From a bacterium (GTDB taxonomy: Bacteria; Patescibacteriota; Minisyncoccia; Phycocordibacterales; Phycocordibacteraceae), in NCBI GenBank assembly GCA_021836725.1, contig JAKBHL010000006.1, positions 85,136 to 117,422 of the forward strand: a stretch of 32,287 bases of DNA, in the 5' to 3' direction. Position numbers and translations under genes: made by a program. Positions 1-6,970 of the stretch are shown here, one piece after another (within the stretch, counting starts at the first letter, position 1; each line of letters starts with the position of its first letter). The notes below the pieces were generated by a model. That model worked only from the letters and a program-made list of their open reading frames with translations, was not told the DNA's origin and did no database searches.

Positions 1-620
1 CCGGCCGCTACCGCGACGCGCGCGCCCGCCTCGAGACGGGCATGGGAGAGACCGCCGAGCTTCCCGTAACCGGGGAATTTCTGCACATCGAAATAGAGAC
101 CGTCAGGCAGGCGGTAGGCAAAGCCCTTCTCTTCGATCGTCTTCGCCAGCGCTATCTGTTCTTTGATGTAACCGGTTGCCCGCGGGAAGAGGATATCGTC
201 GGTGGCGATATTGAGTTCGGCGAGATCATCCATGAAGAGCTTCATATAGCGTTCCGCAAGCGCCGCGGGCGTCGTGTGTTCGCGCTGCGCGCCCACCGTC
301 ATCTTGTCCTCGCCTCCGTCGGCGTCGTTTACGAGATGGCCGACGTCGGTGATGTTGATGACGCGCCGTACGCGATAGCCGGCGGCTTCAAGTACGCGCG
401 CAATCGTGTCGGAGAAGACGTAAGCGCGCAGATTTCCGATATGGGCGCGGTTGTAGACTGTCGGGCCGCAGGAGTAGATCAGCGCGATGCCGGGTTTGAG
501 CGGTACGAAGAGCTCTTTCGAGCCCGAAAGAGTGTTCGTGAAAAACACGCGCGCCAACGAATGGCCGCCTGAAGCGGAGGCATGTATCTGCTTTTTAAAA
601 ATACGCCGAAACCATCCCAT
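1..620 (-). CDS. cysS: Cysteinyl-tRNA synthetase, N-terminal part (truncated by window start)
   Basis: Reverse-strand translation reads MGWFRRIFKKQIHASASGGHSLARVFFTNTLSGSKELFVPLKPGIALIYSCGPTVYNRAHIGNLRAYVFSDTIARVLEAAGYRVRRVINITDVGHLVNDADGGEDKM, with CysRS CGPTVYxxxHIGN and NITDVGH motifs. Not in the ORF track because it runs off the edge. Start could instead be the GTG near 548. Confidence 0.93.
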   Translation of the reverse strand, partial: MGWFRRIFKKQIHASASGGHSLARVFFTNTLSGSKELFVPLKPGIALIYSCGPTVYNRAHIGNLRAYVFSDTIARVLEAAGYRVRRVINITDVGHLVNDADGGEDKMTVGAQREHTTPAALAERYMKLFMDDLAELNIATDDILFPRATGYIKEQIALAKTIEEKGFAYRLPDGLYFDVQKFPGYGKLGGLSHARLEAGARVAVAA

Positions 621-623
621 ACG

Positions 624-1544
624 CTAGAAAATCCAACGCTTCCGGGCAAAGAAAAGCGTCATAATGCCCACGATAGCGAGCATGAGCGCGATAATGATCC
701 CGAACGCGTCCGGATTCTGCTCAAGCGGCGTCCCGGGCATGTGCATGCCGAAAACGAGCGCGATGAGCTCGAGAGGAAGAACACTGAACGTTATCACCGT
801 GAGCGTTTTCATTATTTCGTTCTGCCGCGCTTCAAGCAGTGTGCTGTTGGTCTCGCGTAGCTCGGTCGCAACTGCGCGGTTTGTATCGACAAGGCGTGCG
901 ACTTGCGTGCGTTCAGCCGTGATGCGCGCCACGCGCTCGGCGAAAGAACTGCCGAAAAAGTTGCGCCCCACGAGCGTCTGCAGGAAGCGCTCAAGCGGCT
1001 CTTCCTGATTTGCAAGCGCCGCTTCCAGGTGCAGGAATTCCCGGCTGATGTTTGAAATCAGGCGCACGGTCGTGCGCTCATGGCCGTCGAACATATCCTG
1101 CTCCACGCGGGCGAGACGGCCCGCAGCGTGGTTGGCGTGGTCGCGCACCGATGCGTAGAGATGCGCGAAGAGGATCTCAAGCAGGACATCGGTGGTGATG
1201 GCGGCGTGCCCGTTGACGAGCTTCTGCGCTTCAAGGATTTTTTTCAGATGATACAGGGGCGCGACAACTTCATAGCGTACGGTCAGGATGAATCGATCGC
1301 CGACGACAAAATCGATTTCCTGGCTTTTCGTCTCGCCTTCCGTCGCGCCTTGAGCGGGGAAGTGGAGCACCAGGAAAGTGGCGCCGGCATCGCTTGCGAC
1401 GAGGGCCGCGGGAGTGGGGGAGAGCAGCTCCGTCTCGATGCGTTCGCTGATTGAAAATTCACGCGTCATGTCCCGTATCTCACTTTCGCTCGGTTGTTCA
1501 AGGTCGACCCAGACGCCGCCTCGGTATTCATGCCGGGATATCAT
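624..1544 (-). CDS. corA: CorA-like divalent metal ion transporter
   Basis: 306 aa, long helical N-terminal domain, two C-terminal TM helices, GMH in place of the GMN signature. Confidence 0.85.
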   Translation of the reverse strand: MISRHEYRGGVWVDLEQPSESEIRDMTREFSISERIETELLSPTPAALVASDAGATFLVLHFPAQGATEGETKSQEIDFVVGDRFILTVRYEVVAPLYHLKKILEAQKLVNGHAAITTDVLLEILFAHLYASVRDHANHAAGRLARVEQDMFDGHERTTVRLISNISREFLHLEAALANQEEPLERFLQTLVGRNFFGSSFAERVARITAERTQVARLVDTNRAVATELRETNSTLLEARQNEIMKTLTVITFSVLPLELIALVFGMHMPGTPLEQNPDAFGIIIALMLAIVGIMTLFFARKRWIF

Positions 1545-1550
1545 GCGCTT

Positions 1551-1559
1551 AGGATACCA
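1551..1559 (-). promoter_or_regulatory. Extended -10 of corA-like gene (leaderless)
   Basis: TGG-TATCCT-AAGCGC-ATG. Confidence 0.55.
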
Positions 1560-1606
1560 TGCGTGCTGTACACCGCTCCACCCGCGGTGTTACACTACGC
1601 GCTACG

Positions 1607-2863
1607 ATGGAATCTCCAACGAAAACCCATAACCGCGGACGCAGTATCGCAGTGCGCGGCGTTTCCTTCGCGCTTGTCGCCGCCGTCGCTTTCGGCACAG
1701 GGCTTTTCATGGGCGCGGGCGGTTCCGCGGCGTCCGTCGTCACGCATATCCCGCTTCTGGGCAATGGGCTTGATCCGACACCGGCTCCGGGCGTCGATCT
1801 CACTGACTTTTGGGAGGCATGGAACGCGCTGCAGGAGAACTATGTCATTACTCACGCGTCTTCGACGCTTCCTTCGGTCCAAGACCGTATCTTCGGCGCG
1901 ATCCAAGGCCTCGCCGCTTCCTATGGCGACCCATACACGGTCTTCTTCCCGCCCGCACAAGCGAAAGCGTTCGCCGAGAATATTTCGGGAAGTTTTGCCG
2001 GCGTCGGCATGGAAATTGATGTGAAAAATAATGTTCTGACCGTTATCGCGCCTCTGAAAGGCACGCCCGCCGAAAAAGCCGGCATCAAGGCGGGGGACGT
2101 CATTGCCGCCATCGACGGCGCATCAACCAACGGCCTTTCAATCGACGCGGCGGTAAACGAGATCCGCGGCCCTGTCGGGACGACGGTCGATTTCACCATC
2201 ATCCGCGGCGGCAAAACGCTCGATATCAAAGTGGTCCGCGCCATCATTCAGGTGCCCGAGATCGAGGACGGTTACGATGCGAAGACCGGCGTCTACCATA
2301 TCGCGCTCTATGAATTCACCGCTAACTCCGCAAGCCTCTTCGATCAGGCTTTTGCGCGCTTCAAGGCCTCGGGCTCAAGGAAGCTCATCATCGACTTGCG
2401 GGGCAATCCGGGCGGCTATCTGGATGCCGCAGTCGACATAGCGAGCCATTTTCTCCCCAAGGGCGCGACGGTCGTGACCGAAGACTTCGGCGGCAAAGAA
2501 CCGAACCGAGTGCATACCAGTCTCGGCTATAACGACTTGCCCGCGGGCACGAAAGTCGTGGTGCTCATCGACGGCGGTTCCGCTTCCGCCTCCGAGATAC
2601 TCGCGGGCGCCCTCCAGGATACGCACAAGGCGACGCTGATCGGTACGCGTTCTTTCGGCAAGGGTTCCGTGCAGACGCTGATGAATCTCGACGGAGGTTC
2701 GCTCAAGATAACGGTCGCGCGCTGGATTACCCCCGCCGGGCATTGGATCATGGGCAACGGCATCACGCCGGACATCGTCGTGCCGATCACAAAAGCGGAT
2801 ATCGCCGCAAAGAAGGATCCGCAAATGGCGCGCGCGATCCAGTTTTTGACTACAGGTTCCTGA
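1607..2863 (+). CDS. S41 family C-terminal processing peptidase (PDZ + S41)
   Basis: N-terminal TM, PDZ (GVGMEIDVKNNVLTVIAPLKGTPAEKAGIKAGDVIAAIDG), catalytic GGSASASEILAGALQD and GTRSFGKGSVQ. ORF track start is 1559; ATG at 1607 preferred. Confidence 0.93.
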   Translation: MESPTKTHNRGRSIAVRGVSFALVAAVAFGTGLFMGAGGSAASVVTHIPLLGNGLDPTPAPGVDLTDFWEAWNALQENYVITHASSTLPSVQDRIFGAIQGLAASYGDPYTVFFPPAQAKAFAENISGSFAGVGMEIDVKNNVLTVIAPLKGTPAEKAGIKAGDVIAAIDGASTNGLSIDAAVNEIRGPVGTTVDFTIIRGGKTLDIKVVRAIIQVPEIEDGYDAKTGVYHIALYEFTANSASLFDQAFARFKASGSRKLIIDLRGNPGGYLDAAVDIASHFLPKGATVVTEDFGGKEPNRVHTSLGYNDLPAGTKVVVLIDGGSASASEILAGALQDTHKATLIGTRSFGKGSVQTLMNLDGGSLKITVARWITPAGHWIMGNGITPDIVVPITKADIAAKKDPQMARAIQFLTTGS

Positions 2864-2882
2864 TGGCGTAGGATAGTCCTCT

Positions 2883-3329
2883 ATGAAGGTCATCCTGACG
2901 AAAGATGTAAAGGGCATCGGGCGCGCCCATGAAACGGTCGAAGCTTTGGGCGGATACGCGCTCAACTACCTCATCCCGAAAAAACTCGCGGTTCCCGCGA
3001 CTGGAAGCGCCCTAAAAGAAGCGCACGAAAGAGAGAAGCAATCACTGGCCCGCAAAGAGCTCACCGCGAAGCTCGTTGAACAGAATCTTGCGACGCTGGC
3101 CGCGGCGCATATCGTCATCAAAGCGAAGGCGAACGAGAAAGGCCACCTCTATGATGCGGTGGGGGAGCCCGAAATCACCCGGGCGGTAAAAGAGCAGGCG
3201 CGCGTAGAGCTTCCCGAACATGCCCTCAGGCTCGAGAAGCCGCTCAAAGAGCTCGGCACGTTCACTATCCCCGTTGCCGCCGGGGATTCATTCGGCGCAT
3301 TTTCCATTCTCATCGAAGCCGATGCATAG
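2883..3329 (+). CDS. rplI: 50S ribosomal protein L9
   Basis: MKVILTKDVKGIGRAHETVEALGGYALNYLIPKKLA signature, 148 aa. Confidence 0.95.
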   Translation: MKVILTKDVKGIGRAHETVEALGGYALNYLIPKKLAVPATGSALKEAHEREKQSLARKELTAKLVEQNLATLAAAHIVIKAKANEKGHLYDAVGEPEITRAVKEQARVELPEHALRLEKPLKELGTFTIPVAAGDSFGAFSILIEADA

Positions 3330-3368
3330 CGTATGAGCGCCGTGCTCCGGTACCGCACGCACTGAACC

Positions 3369-3923
3369 ATGAGTCTTGACGAGGCGCTCGCCGGAAAAGA
3401 AGTCCCGGACGAGATCAAGAGAACGCTCGCGCTTGTAAACGTCCTCTATCTCTCTTTCAAAAAGGAAATCTGCGAGGGGCAGTTGGTCGTGCATGCAAAA
3501 GTCGCCGCGGAGGTGCAACAGCTCTTCAAAGCATTGCTCGAGATGCGTTTTCAAATCGCACAAGTTGTTCCTATTGTCGCCTACGGATGGGACGATGCGG
3601 TTTCCATGGCCGCGAACAACACGTCGGCATTCAACTACCGGGTCATCCACGGAACAGACCGTCTTTCGAACCACTCATATGGACTGGCGCTGGATATCAA
3701 TCCCGCTCTCAATCCCTATACCCAATACGATGGGGAAGTCGTTCCTCCTGGCGCCCGCTATGATGCCCAAAAACCCGGAACGATAACCGAAGAAATCGCT
3801 TCACTTTTTAAGTCGCACGATTGGGAGTGGGGCGGCGACTGGCCCCGTAAAGACTGGCAGCACTTTCAGAAATCAATAAGCCTCTTTCTGCCGCACACAC
3901 CTCGCGGGGAGATGAGGTTTTGA
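3369..3923 (+). CDS. M15-family (VanY-like) D-Ala-D-Ala carboxypeptidase
   Basis: DRLSNHSYGLALDINPALNPY and HDWEWGGDWPRKDWQHFQ metal-site motifs; last ~14 aa encoded by a half-copy of an intergenic repeat. Confidence 0.82.
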   Translation: MSLDEALAGKEVPDEIKRTLALVNVLYLSFKKEICEGQLVVHAKVAAEVQQLFKALLEMRFQIAQVVPIVAYGWDDAVSMAANNTSAFNYRVIHGTDRLSNHSYGLALDINPALNPYTQYDGEVVPPGARYDAQKPGTITEEIASLFKSHDWEWGGDWPRKDWQHFQKSISLFLPHTPRGEMRF

Positions 3924-3937
3924 AATGAGTTCTAATA
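3876..3937. repeat. Half copy (one arm) of palindromic 3'-end element (copy 1)
   Basis: TAAGCCTCTTTCTGCCGCACACACCTCGCG...GTTTTGAAATGAGTTCTAAT resembles the right arms of the copies at 6813-6970 and 26647-26795. Confidence 0.7.
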
Positions 3938-4213
3938 CTACGAGACGACATCAGCTACTTTTTTGCTGATGAGACGGCCATCAAAGCACCTTTTGCGGCG
4001 CGTACGGAAAGCGACGGTGCCGGCGGAAAGCGCGAAGAGGGTATGATCGCGGCCGACTTTCACGTTTTTCCCCGCCTCGATCTTTGTGCCGCGCTGGCGG
4101 ACGATGACCATGCCGGGCCGGGTCGCGGCGCCGTCAGCAAGCTTCACTCCGAGATATTTCGGGTTGGAATCGTTGAGGTTTTTTGCTGATCCGCCGGCTT
4201 TGGTTGATGCCAT
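3938..4213 (-). CDS. rpmA: 50S ribosomal protein L27
   Basis: MASTKAGGSAKNLNDSNPKYLGVKLADGAATRPGMVIVRQRGTKIEAGKNVKVGRDHTLFAL. Confidence 0.95.
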   Translation of the reverse strand: MASTKAGGSAKNLNDSNPKYLGVKLADGAATRPGMVIVRQRGTKIEAGKNVKVGRDHTLFALSAGTVAFRTRRKRCFDGRLISKKVADVVS

Positions 4214-4233
4214 GATGGTATAGTTAAGACCCG

Positions 4234-4587
4234 ATGACTATAGCAGAAACGCGCGAGATATGCAAAGGTCTCCTCGCTCGGGTACCGCGGGATGCGCTCG
4301 TCGTCGTTATCCTCGTACTTGCTTCGCTCTTGAGTTTCGGTCTCGGGTACCTGACCGGCACGGATGCGTCCTCGCAAAGAAGTGGCAGCGCGCTTGGGGC
4401 GCCTTCGCCCGCCGCTTCAACCACGTCCGGGCAGCTTGTGGTCGCTTCGAAGAACGGGACAAAATATTATTTCCCCTGGTGCGCGGGCGCGGAGCGCATC
4501 TCGGAAGCGCACAAGGTCTGGTTCACCTCCGCCGCATACGCGCGCGCGGCGGGATATGCGCCTTCGGCCAATTGCGCCGGTCTATAG
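4234..4587 (+). CDS. Single-TM protein with short extracytoplasmic Cys-containing domain (Ada-metal-binding-like pattern)
   Basis: One N-terminal TM, low-complexity linker, then KYYFPWCAGAERISEAHKVWFTSAAYARAAGYAPSANCAGL. Confidence 0.7.
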   Translation: MTIAETREICKGLLARVPRDALVVVILVLASLLSFGLGYLTGTDASSQRSGSALGAPSPAASTTSGQLVVASKNGTKYYFPWCAGAERISEAHKVWFTSAAYARAAGYAPSANCAGL

Positions 4588-4589
4588 TT

Positions 4590-4598
4590 TGTTACAAT
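4590..4598 (+). promoter_or_regulatory. Extended -10 of LOG-family gene (leaderless)
   Basis: TGT-TACAAT-AGAGCAT-ATG. Confidence 0.6.
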
Positions 4599-4605
4599 AG
4601 AGCAT

Positions 4606-5373
4606 ATGAACGAGGATCTCACGCGCGACACGCCCATCGTGCATGCTTCCGGACAGCAGCAGCGGGAGACGGCAGAACGGCTTGCGAAAGCAATACACGA
4701 AGGACAGCGTACGATGCCCGAAGACCGTCCGCTTCTTGTCTGCAAGCCGAATAAGATAGAGTCGTGGCGCGTCTTTAAAATAATGTCCGAGTTCGTCGAA
4801 GGATTCGACGTTATCAGCCGTTGCGGGCTCGCTGCGTCTTTTTTCGGCAGCGCGCGCGCTTCCTTTGAAGACGAGGTCTACAAGCATGCGACCGAACTGG
4901 CCGGCCGCCTTGCGAAAAAAGGCTTCGCGGTCGTCACCGGCGGGAGCGCCGGCGTCATGCAGGCCGCAAACAAGGGGGCCTTTGAAGCGGGAGGAGCTTC
5001 AGTCGGGCTTAATATCAATCTGCCGGACGCACAGACCTACAATCCGTATCTCACCACCAAATTCAGCTTTGACCATTTTTTCGTGCGTAAAGTCATGCTC
5101 GCGTACGCTTCCGAGGTCTATGTCTATTTCCCGGGAGGGTTCGGCACCCTTGATGAATTCTTTGAGATCGTAACGCTCGTACAAACCAAGAAGATCCGCA
5201 AAGTGCCCATCATACTTTTCGGGAAGCATTACTGGGAACCGCTTCTTGCATTCATCGAAGAGACGCTTTATCGCGAGCATAAAGCTATCAATAAAGAAGA
5301 CATGGAACTGTATCGGCTCGTCGATTCGGTTGATGAGGCGTACGATTATATCGTCGCGAACGTTTCCTGCTAA
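4606..5373 (+). CDS. LOG-family / TIGR00730-like Rossmann-fold protein
   Basis: FFGSARA, VTGGSAGVMQAANKGAFEAGG, PGGFGTLDEFFEIVTLVQ motifs. Confidence 0.9.
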   Translation: MNEDLTRDTPIVHASGQQQRETAERLAKAIHEGQRTMPEDRPLLVCKPNKIESWRVFKIMSEFVEGFDVISRCGLAASFFGSARASFEDEVYKHATELAGRLAKKGFAVVTGGSAGVMQAANKGAFEAGGASVGLNINLPDAQTYNPYLTTKFSFDHFFVRKVMLAYASEVYVYFPGGFGTLDEFFEIVTLVQTKKIRKVPIILFGKHYWEPLLAFIEETLYREHKAINKEDMELYRLVDSVDEAYDYIVANVSC

Positions 5374-5377
5374 AGGC

Positions 5378-5539
5378 ATGTCCGGTCTCGATTACAGCCA
5401 AAAACGCCTTCTCGGAAAGGCGCTGAAAAGCAAGAGGCACGACGCGCGTACCCGGCGGCTCCAGATCTACGCGGTTTTGACCGGCTTCCTTTCCATGCTC
5501 ATCTCATTTGCGACGCTCGTTGTCTGGATAATGAAATAA
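5378..5539 (+). CDS. Small single-TM protein (53 aa), microprotein A
   Basis: ATG 4 nt after the LOG stop; MSGLDYSQKRLLGKALKSKRHDARTRRLQIYAVLTGFLSMLISFATLVVWIMK. Confidence 0.7.
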   Translation: MSGLDYSQKRLLGKALKSKRHDARTRRLQIYAVLTGFLSMLISFATLVVWIMK

Positions 5540-5596
5540 TGAAGAGGGAAGCGGGAAGAGAAAATGGGCAGAACTTCCTCGCAGGCCGATTTCTCG

Positions 5597-5605
5597 TGGT
5601 ACCCT
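5597..5605 (+). promoter_or_regulatory. Extended -10-like box of microprotein B
   Basis: TGG-TACCCT-TTCCCT-ATG. Confidence 0.4.
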
Positions 5606-5611
5606 TTCCCT

Positions 5612-5725
5612 ATGAAAAGGAACAAACATTTTGTCGAACGTCTTGAAATTTACGCATTCTGGACCGGATTTATGAGCACGGTCATAAGCCTTCTCCAGGT
5701 CATCATCATCGCGCTCAAGAAGTAA
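5612..5725 (+). CDS. Small single-TM protein (37 aa), microprotein B, paralog of A
   Basis: MKRNKHFVERLEIYAFWTGFMSTVISLLQVIIIALKK, translated manually (absent from ORF track); similar to the C-terminus of A; preceded by TGG-TACCCT-N6-ATG. Confidence 0.65.
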   Translation: MKRNKHFVERLEIYAFWTGFMSTVISLLQVIIIALKK

Positions 5726-5728
5726 AAC

Positions 5729-5886
5729 AAGCCGCCCGTCCCATCCCCGAAGCTTTGCTGACGGGGTATTGGGCGGGCGGCTGCCGGGGTGTTTTGCTGG
5801 ACAAAGTGCGGCCTCCGCCGCACATATTCTATTTCGGCCATTCATCCCCGCTGCAAAGCAGTCGGGGCATTCTGGCCGATTCCAGT
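5729..5886 (+). repeat. Triple-hairpin dispersed repeat, copy A
   Basis: 5754-5880 is 127/127 identical to the reverse complement of 32161-32287. Hairpins: AGCCGCCCG/CGGGCGGCT (5730-5782), GTGCGGC/GCCGCAC (5806-5823), CGGCCA...TGGCCG (5835-5878). Confidence 0.92.
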
Positions 5887-5942
5887 AGAGGGAAGCGCTC
5901 TTGTTGAACATATAAGCGCGTCGCACAATGTATCTTTTGCGA

Positions 5943-6134
5943 CTATATACTGCGTACCGAAGAGGCAAAGCGTTGGAGATACGTGACAAGCCAGTGCCAG
6001 AGTTGGGCGAGTAGCTGCACAATATAGGCAAGATTCGCTTGTCCGGCGGGCGAATCAATTATCTTCTGGATGGAGATGCCGAAGAACGACAGGGCGAGGA
6101 ACAACACGAACGTCCAAAAAATGAGTTTGAACAT
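5943..6134 (-). CDS. Small membrane protein (63 aa)
   Basis: MFKLIFWTFVLFLALSFFGISIQKIIDSPAGQANLAYIVQLLAQLWHWLVTYLQRFASSVRSI; TATAAT 10 nt upstream of this ATG, so the longer ORF-track start is unlikely. Confidence 0.7.
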   Translation of the reverse strand: MFKLIFWTFVLFLALSFFGISIQKIIDSPAGQANLAYIVQLLAQLWHWLVTYLQRFASSVRSI

Positions 6135-6167
6135 GGGTGATCTCATTATACCGCGGGCCGGACTCGG

Positions 6168-6176
6168 TGCTAGTAT
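6168..6176 (+). promoter_or_regulatory. Extended -10 of glycosylase gene (leaderless)
   Basis: TGC-TAGTAT-CTCGGC-ATG. Confidence 0.6.
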
Positions 6177-6182
6177 CTCGGC

Positions 6183-6806
6183 ATGACGAGAAAAGCCGCC
6201 GCGCTGCGGCATTTGAGGCAAGCCGATCCCCATTTCTATGCGGTGACGAAGCCCCACCACCGCTCTCTTCCGGCGTATCTTCCCGAAAAACGCACTCGCG
6301 CCGCGCTGTTTGCGGCGCTTGCTTCGATCGTCATCGCACAGCAGTTGGGAACCGCCGCCGCCGACACTATCCTCAGACGCGTACAGACAGCATGCCGAGG
6401 TCGTCTGACTTCCCTTTCGATCCTGAAAATGAAGCCCGCAACATTTCGCCGCGCCGGACTTTCCGGTGCGAAGACGAAGACGCTCAAAACGATTGCCGGC
6501 GCAATCGAGGATGGTTCGCTCGATTTACTCGCATTGAAGACGATTCCCGAAACGGAAGCGGCACAAGCTCTTCTGAGGGTATGGGGCCTCGGCCCGTGGT
6601 CGGTTGCTATGTTCATGATGTTTGCGCTCGGCCGCGAGGATGTCTTTTCATCGGGCGATCTCGGCCTCGTCCGCGCGATGGAGGCGATTTATCGCCTGCC
6701 GAAAGATTCTCCGCGCGATACGCTCCTTCCAATCGCGCAGAAATGGTCTCCGCACCGGACTTACGCGTGCCTCCTCCTTTGGAAAACTCGGGATACGAAG
6801 TTTTGA
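6183..6806 (+). CDS. DNA-3-methyladenine glycosylase II-like (AlkA/HhH-GPD)
   Basis: SIVIAQQLGTAAADTI and HhH-GPD LLRVWGLGPWSVAMFMMFALGREDVFSSGDLGL. Confidence 0.88.
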   Translation: MTRKAAALRHLRQADPHFYAVTKPHHRSLPAYLPEKRTRAALFAALASIVIAQQLGTAAADTILRRVQTACRGRLTSLSILKMKPATFRRAGLSGAKTKTLKTIAGAIEDGSLDLLALKTIPETEAAQALLRVWGLGPWSVAMFMMFALGREDVFSSGDLGLVRAMEAIYRLPKDSPRDTLLPIAQKWSPHRTYACLLLWKTRDTKF

Positions 6807-6812
6807 TATGAA

Positions 6813-6970
6813 TTAGAATTCGTTTCAACGCTCCGCTCGGGTATGTGGCAGAAAGGAGTACGCTGTCTTTTTCTGCTCTAAAAGCGGCTCGTACTCGCGC
6901 CGTCGCGCTCCGTAAGTCTCTTTCTGCCGCATACCTCTCGCGTCGCTCCGGCGTTTTGAAATTGGTTCTA
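6813..6970. repeat. Palindromic 3'-end element, full copy 2
   Basis: TTAGAA...TTCTAG termini; 16-bp stem 6840-6855/6920-6935; 37-nt core (6880-6916) identical to 26704-26740. Confidence 0.85.

Noticed and set aside
42-572. 176-aa plus-strand ORF at window start
   Set aside because: Antisense to cysS, whose CGPTVYNRAHIGN and NITDVGH motifs are clear on the minus strand.
5504-6058. 184-aa minus-strand ORF across the repeat region
   Set aside because: It reads through dispersed repeat copy A and antisense to the two microproteins; low-complexity composition with no recognisable domain.
6137-6811. 224-aa plus-strand ORF overlapping the glycosylase gene
   Set aside because: Out-of-frame shadow of the AlkA-like CDS; basic low-complexity product.
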